Source: Rehaibacterium terrae
GTDB taxonomy: Bacteria; Pseudomonadota; Gammaproteobacteria; Xanthomonadales; Xanthomonadaceae
Direction: 5' to 3'
NCBI RefSeq assembly: GCF_014202935.1
Contig: NZ_JACHHX010000003.1
Location: 124,001 to 188,000, forward strand
Length of the DNA: 64,000 bases
Shown here: piece by piece, positions 60,036 through 64,000 of the stretch
Numbering within the stretch: the first letter of the stretch is position 1
Layout: each line of letters opens with the position of its first letter
Notes under the pieces: generated by a model
Database searches by the model: none
The model's input: the letters and a program-made list of their open reading frames with translations, nothing else
Told to the model about the DNA's origin: nothing
Program-made: the position numbers and the translations under genes

Positions 60036-61442
60036 ATGAACCTGCCACCCTGCTTCGCCCCCGCCGACCCGTTCGACGCCGCCGTCCCGGTGATCGCGCT
60101 CGACGGCGCCGCCCTCGACAGCTTCCTCGGCGGCGAACCGGAGGCGGTGCGGCACTGGGTGGCGGCCAACGGCTTCCGCGCCGAGCCCGGCACCGTGCTG
60201 CTGGTACCCGGCGACGGCGGCGTGCCGCTGTACGCGCTGATCGGCATCGCCGACGCCGCCGATCCGTTCGCGCTGGCCCACGCGCCGATGCTGCTGCCCG
60301 AAGGGCTGTACCGGCTCGACGCCCAGCGCGGCCTGCGCATCGCGGCGGGCGACGCGCTGCTCGGCTGGGGCCTGGGCGCTTACCGCTTCGACCGTTACCG
60401 CCGCGCCGGCCGCGCGCCGGCGCGGCTGGCGCTGCCGCCGCGCGACGCCGCCCACGACGAGGCCGCCGCGCTGCTGCGCGCCAGCGTGCTGGTGCGCGAC
60501 CTGGTCAACACGCCCAGCGAGCACATGGGTCCCGAGCAGCTCGAACAGGAGGCGCGCCGCCTCGCCGAACTCTACGGCGGGCAGATGCACGCCGTCGTCG
60601 GCGACGCGCTGCTGGCCGGGAACTTCCCCGCCATCCACGCCGTCGGCCGCGCCAGCCATCGCGCGCCGCGGCTGATCGAGCTGACCTGGGGCGACCCGTC
60701 GCATCCGCACGTCGCCATCGTCGGCAAGGGCGTGTGCTTCGACACCGGCGGCCTCGACATCAAGCCCGCCGACGGCATGCGCAACATGAAGAAGGACATG
60801 GGCGGCGCCGCCCACGCGCTGGCGCTGGCCAAGCTGGTGATGATGCGCAAGCTGCCGGTGCGGCTGACCCTGCTGATTCCCGCGGTCGAGAACGCCATCG
60901 CCGGCAACGCCTACCGCCCCGGCGAGGTGATCGCCACCCGCAAGGGCCTGAGCGTCGAGATCGACAACACCGATGCTGAGGGCCGCGTGGTGCTGTGCGA
61001 CGCGCTCACCTACGCGGCCGAGAAATCGCCCGCGCTGCTGCTCGATTTCGCCACCCTCACCGGCGCCGCGCGCATCGCCCTCGGCCCCGACTTGCCGGCG
61101 CTGTACGCCAATGACGAGGCGCTGGCGCGCGACTGGCTGGCGGCGGCCGAGGCCGCCCGCGACCCGCTGTGGCGGATGCCGCTGTGGCGGCCGTACCTCA
61201 GCTATCTCAAGAGCAACGTCGCCGACCTGGCCAACGCGGGCGGATCGCGCATGGCCGGCTCGATCACCGCCGCGCTCTACCTCGACCGCTTCGTGCCGCC
61301 GGATCTGCCCTGGGCGCACCTGGACGTGTATGCGTGGAACGACAGCGATCGTCCCGGCCGGCCAGCCGGCGGCGAAGCGCAGGGCCTTCGCGCCGCCTTC
61401 GCGCTGCTGCGCTCACGCTTTGCGCCCTTGAGCGGTGGGTGA
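60036..61442 (+). CDS. Leucyl aminopeptidase family protein (M17)
   Basis: A 468-residue di-metal aminopeptidase. The M17 catalytic core is intact: VAIVGKGVCFDTGGLDIKPA with the metal-binding Lys and Asp, MRNMKKDMGGAAHALALAKL, VENAIAGNAYRPGEVIATRK, and the signature NTDAEGRVVLCDALTYAAEK. DFATLTGAARIALGPDLPAL and SVLVRDLVNTPSEHMGP are further landmarks. The N-terminal domain is short and divergent. It removes N-terminal residues from peptides in the cytoplasm. It follows the HAD gene closely and is separated from the efflux operon by a repeat-rich gap. Confidence 0.93.
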   Translation: MNLPPCFAPADPFDAAVPVIALDGAALDSFLGGEPEAVRHWVAANGFRAEPGTVLLVPGDGGVPLYALIGIADAADPFALAHAPMLLPEGLYRLDAQRGLRIAAGDALLGWGLGAYRFDRYRRAGRAPARLALPPRDAAHDEAAALLRASVLVRDLVNTPSEHMGPEQLEQEARRLAELYGGQMHAVVGDALLAGNFPAIHAVGRASHRAPRLIELTWGDPSHPHVAIVGKGVCFDTGGLDIKPADGMRNMKKDMGGAAHALALAKLVMMRKLPVRLTLLIPAVENAIAGNAYRPGEVIATRKGLSVEIDNTDAEGRVVLCDALTYAAEKSPALLLDFATLTGAARIALGPDLPALYANDEALARDWLAAAEAARDPLWRMPLWRPYLSYLKSNVADLANAGGSRMAGSITAALYLDRFVPPDLPWAHLDVYAWNDSDRPGRPAGGEAQGLRAAFALLRSRFAPLSGG

Positions 61443-61517
61443 GGATCGTCATGCCGTCGCGCTGACGGCGGCCACTGGGGCGGCTGGCGGCGCGGGGGCA
61501 GGATGAGGATCGGGCCG

Positions 61518-61561
61518 GGCCCCGGAATCCGGGGCCGGGGACCCGGGACCCGGGACCCGGG
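61518..61561. repeat. Hairpin plus tandem ACCCGGG repeats after the M17 gene
   Basis: GGCCCCGG/CCGGGGCC with loop AAT (61518-61536), then three exact tandem copies of the 7-bp unit ACCCGGG (61541-61561). It is probably transcription-end structure plus a short slippage-prone repeat. No gene is supported in the gap 61443-61718. Confidence 0.5.
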
Positions 61562-61626
61562 AAAAGCGTCGAGCCGGGTCTCCAAGGCACCCATGACCGG
61601 CGAGGTGATGCGAATCCTTCCCCACC

Positions 61627-61680
61627 GTCATTCCGGCTTTCGCCAGGATGACGAAGCTGTGATGCTCTTTCCCGAGTCCC
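61627..61680. repeat. REP-like palindromic repeat, copy C
   Basis: GTCATTCCGGCTTTCGCCAG, then GATGACGAAGCTGTGATGCT and CTTTCCCGAGTCCC. It matches copies A and B over the last 40 bases. GTCATTCC/GGATGAC forms an imperfect hairpin. It ends 38 bp before the efflux adaptor start. Confidence 0.6.
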
Positions 61681-61718
61681 ACAACCACCCCGAACTCCGC
61701 CAACCACCGAGAGCCCCC

Positions 61719-62933
61719 ATGGATCGCGCCGAAGAACTCCTGAAGGAACTGCGCATCGAGCGTCGTCAGGGCGCTCCGCGCAAGCGCCGCCGCTGGCCGT
61801 GGATCGCCGGCGCCGTGATTGCGCTGCTGCTGGTGTGGATGGTGCTGGACGCGACCCGGCCGGTCGAGGTCGAAACCACTGCCGCGCGCCCGGCCGACGA
61901 CCCGGCCAGCGCCTCGGTGCTCGATGCCAGCGGCTACGTCACCGCGCGCCGGCAGGCCACCGTCTCCGCCAAGATCACCGGCAAGGTCGCCGAGGTGCTG
62001 ATCGAGGAAGGCATGCGCGTGGACGAGGGCCAGGTGCTGGCGCGCCTGGACGACGTCGATGCGCAGGCGCAGCGTGCGCTCTCGGCGGCGCAGCTGGCCG
62101 CCGCCCGCGCCCAGCTCACCGAGGTGCAGGCGAACCTGGATCTGGCCGAGCGCACGCTGCAGCGGCAGCGCGCGCTGTTCGCGCAACGGCTGACCAGCCA
62201 GGCTGCGCTCGACCAGGCCCAGGCCGAGCGCGACGCGCTGGCCGCGCGCCGGGTGTCGGTGCAGCGGCAGATCGCCAGCGCCGAGAACGCGCTGCGGATC
62301 GCCGAGATCGGCGTGGAGAACACCATCGTCCGCGCGCCGTTCGCCGGCGTGGTGATCGAGAAGGCGGCGCAACCGGGCGAGATGATCTCGCCGATCTCGG
62401 CCGGCGGCGGCTTCACCCGCACCGGCATCGGCACCATCGTCGACATGGACTCGCTGGAAGTGCAGGTGGACGTCAACGAGGCCTATATCGGCCGCGTGCG
62501 CGCCGGCCAGCCGGTGGAGGCGGTGCTCAACGCCTACCCGGACTGGCGGATTCCGGCCGAGGTGATCGCCATCATCCCCGCCGCCGACCGCAGCAAGGCG
62601 ACGGTGCGCGTGCGCATCGCGCTGAAGATCAGCGATCCGCGCATCGTCCCGGACATGGGCGTGCGGGTGAGCTTCCTCGCCGAGCCGCGCGCCGACGACG
62701 CGCCGGCGCCGCAGGGCGCGTGGGTGCCGGGTCGCGCCATCGTCACCCGCGATGGCCGCAGTGTCGCCTTCGTGGTGATCGACGGCCGTGCGGTCGAGCG
62801 TGCGGTGACGGTGGCGGAAACACGCGACAACGACCGCTTCGTCACGGCGGGGCTGGCGGCCGGCGAGCAGGTGGTGCTGTCGCCGCCGGCGCGGCTGGGC
62901 GACGGTGACCGCGTGCGGCCGAAGTCGCCCTGA
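61719..62933 (+). CDS. Periplasmic adaptor of an efflux ABC transporter (MacA/HlyD-like)
   Basis: A 404-residue membrane-fusion protein from ATG 61719. A short basic cytoplasmic start (APRKRRRWPWIAGAVIALLL) leads into one membrane anchor. The barrel-sandwich domain has VLDASGYVTARRQATVSAKI and GKVAEVLIEEGMRVDEGQVL, and a coiled-coil hairpin follows (QLAAARAQLTEVQANLDLAE, RTLQRQRALFAQRLTSQAAL). The second half of the lipoyl motif is ENTIVRAPFAGVVIEKAAQP. It should bridge the inner-membrane ABC pump encoded next with an outer-membrane channel. The ATPase follows five bases after its stop. Confidence 0.92.
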   Translation: MDRAEELLKELRIERRQGAPRKRRRWPWIAGAVIALLLVWMVLDATRPVEVETTAARPADDPASASVLDASGYVTARRQATVSAKITGKVAEVLIEEGMRVDEGQVLARLDDVDAQAQRALSAAQLAAARAQLTEVQANLDLAERTLQRQRALFAQRLTSQAALDQAQAERDALAARRVSVQRQIASAENALRIAEIGVENTIVRAPFAGVVIEKAAQPGEMISPISAGGGFTRTGIGTIVDMDSLEVQVDVNEAYIGRVRAGQPVEAVLNAYPDWRIPAEVIAIIPAADRSKATVRVRIALKISDPRIVPDMGVRVSFLAEPRADDAPAPQGAWVPGRAIVTRDGRSVAFVVIDGRAVERAVTVAETRDNDRFVTAGLAAGEQVVLSPPARLGDGDRVRPKSP

Positions 62934-62938
62934 GCGCG

Positions 62939-63661
62939 ATGGCGATGGATACCCGTAACGGCTCGCCGGGCACCGACGCGGTGTTGGTCCGCATCCGCGG
63001 CCTGACCAAGACCTACCTGCGTGGCCAGCAGCGGATCGAGGTGCTGCACGGCATCGACCTGGACATCCCCGACGGCGATTTCGTCGCGCTGATGGGGCCG
63101 TCCGGTTCGGGCAAGACCACCCTGCTCAACCTGATCGGCGGACTGGACACGCCCACCACCGGCGAGCTGGTGGTGGCCGGCGAGCGCATCGACCGGCTCC
63201 ACGGCGAGGCGCTGGCGCGCTGGCGCGCCGACACGGTCGGCTTCATCTTCCAGAGCTACAACCTGATGCCGGTGCTGACCGCGCAGAAGAACGTCGAGCT
63301 GCCGCTGCTGCTCACCGACATGGGCGCCGCCGAGCGCCGCCGGCGCGCCGCGCTGGCGCTGGCGCTGGTCGGGCTGGAGGATCGCGCCGAGCACAAGCCC
63401 AGCGAGTTGTCCGGCGGCCAGCAGCAGCGGGTGGCCATCGCCCGCGCGCTGGTCTCCGACCCGCGCCTGCTGATCTGCGACGAACCCACCGGCGACCTCG
63501 ACCGCAAGACCGCCGACGAGGTGCTCACCCTGCTGCAGGCGCTCAACCGCCGCTTCGGCAAGACCATCGTCATGGTCACCCACGACCCCAAGGCCGCCGA
63601 GTATGCCAACCGCGTGGTGCATCTGGACAAGGGCACGCTGGTGGATGTGCCGGCCCATTGA
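62939..63661 (+). CDS. ABC transporter ATP-binding protein (MacB/LolD-like)
   Basis: A 240-residue ATPase; ATG 62945 is an alternative start. It has Walker A in LMGPSGSGKTTLLNLIGGLD, the Q-loop in GFIFQSYNLMPVLTAQKNVE, the signature LSGGQQQRVAIARALVSDPR, Walker B in LLICDEPTGDLDRKTADEVL, and the H-loop in TIVMVTHDPKAAEYANRVVH. The sequence belongs to the MacB/LolD/FtsE-type group, which works with permeases carrying a large periplasmic domain. It lies between the adaptor gene and a permease gene, forming an export system. Confidence 0.95.
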   Translation: MAMDTRNGSPGTDAVLVRIRGLTKTYLRGQQRIEVLHGIDLDIPDGDFVALMGPSGSGKTTLLNLIGGLDTPTTGELVVAGERIDRLHGEALARWRADTVGFIFQSYNLMPVLTAQKNVELPLLLTDMGAAERRRRAALALALVGLEDRAEHKPSELSGGQQQRVAIARALVSDPRLLICDEPTGDLDRKTADEVLTLLQALNRRFGKTIVMVTHDPKAAEYANRVVHLDKGTLVDVPAH

Positions 63662-63757
63662 GCCGATGCGGAACCTGCGCCTGCCACGGCGGTCGACTGC
63701 CGTGACGGGAGCCGCTGCGGCCGTGCCAGGCCACGGGCCATCGCCGGAGAGACGCGG

Positions 63758-64000
63758 ATGAAATACTTCCCTCTGATCTGGGCTGCCCTGTTCCGCCGCA
63801 AGACCCGCACGCTGTTCACCCTGCTGTCGCTGGCCACGGCCTTTCTGCTGATCGGGCTGCTGCAGGCGGTCAACGCGGTGTTGGCCGGCGGTGCCGACTT
63901 CCTCGGCGCCGACCGGCTGATCGTGCAGGCGCGCAGCAGCTTCACCCAGCCGCTGCCGATCCGGATGCTGCCGCAGATCGAGGCGATTCCCGGTGTGTCG
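63758..64000 (+). CDS. ABC transporter permease, N-terminal part (cut by window end)
   Basis: The first 81 residues from ATG 63758 are visible. A short basic start (MKYFPLIWAALFRRKTRTLF) and one membrane segment (TLLSLATAFLLIGLLQAVNA) lead into a periplasmic MacB-like region (GADRLIVQARSSFTQPLPIR, MLPQIEAIPGVS). This is the typical N-terminus of a FtsX/MacB-type permease. Together with the ATPase and adaptor it forms a tripartite efflux pump. The rest lies beyond the window. Confidence 0.88.
   Translation, partial: MKYFPLIWAALFRRKTRTLFTLLSLATAFLLIGLLQAVNAVLAGGADFLGADRLIVQARSSFTQPLPIRMLPQIEAIPGVS

Overview
The window is about 64 kb of very GC-rich, gene-dense DNA from a gammaproteobacterium, most likely of the Xanthomonadales/Lysobacterales. 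The main evidence is gene order. A lysM - dprA - smg - topA block is transcribed divergently from def - fmt - rsmB. There is also a TonB-dependent receptor of the Xanthomonas/Caulobacter type, and there are DUF4124, DUF3106 and DUF1272 genes of the kinds found in this group. Species cannot be named from sequence alone. No rRNA, tRNA, CRISPR array, transposase or prophage gene was seen.

Layout. 1-11.6 kb: housekeeping and envelope genes. These are the N-terminal part of an FtrA/GlxA-type regulator facing DUF1272 and a frameshifted rhodanese gene, a lipoprotein DsbA, priA, a 545-bp intergenic region with paired DnaA boxes, a degenerate sigma factor fused to a membrane segment plus DUF3106, small membrane/DUF genes, a MATE exporter and sppA. 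11.7-28.5 kb: an accessory locus for pectin/polygalacturonate use. It holds eda and kdgK, a TonB-dependent receptor, two exported PL1 pectate lyases, an exported type-B carboxylesterase, a fumarylacetoacetase-fold hydratase-like enzyme, a complete DctPQM TRAP transporter, a LacI-type regulator, kduI, kduD and an exported cupin. 28.6-34.8 kb: small exported proteins, an SDR, a YSC84-like protein, an exported amidohydrolase and a large unrecognised anchored protein. 34.8-48.9 kb: a repeat-rich gap, then topA, smg, dprA, a LysM protein, def-fmt-rsmB, two glycosyltransferases and trkA-trkH. 49-64 kb: two tandem exported S9 peptidases, a GNAT divergent from a RimK-like ATP-grasp ligase, a translationally coupled DUF883/YqjE-like/AI-2E transporter cluster, a HAD phosphatase, an M17 aminopeptidase, and the start of a MacA/MacB-like efflux system cut by the window end.

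How the pectin locus would work (inference from families). The receptor imports oligogalacturonides across the outer membrane, and the lyases cleave polygalacturonate to unsaturated products. The TRAP system takes uronate products into the cytoplasm. KduI and KduD convert 5-keto-4-deoxyuronate to 2-keto-3-deoxygluconate, which KdgK and Eda convert to pyruvate and glyceraldehyde-3-phosphate. A decamer, TGACACCGGT or its complement, occurs four times. It lies inside or against predicted promoters of the receptor, of the divergent lyase/hydratase-TRAP genes, and of kduI. It is the best candidate operator for the LacI-type regulator encoded between them.

The most unusual items are the sigma/membrane fusion, the operator set, the paired DnaA boxes far from any dnaA gene, alternative hairpins between kduI and kduD, dispersed palindromic repeats, and an open in-frame extension after rsmB.
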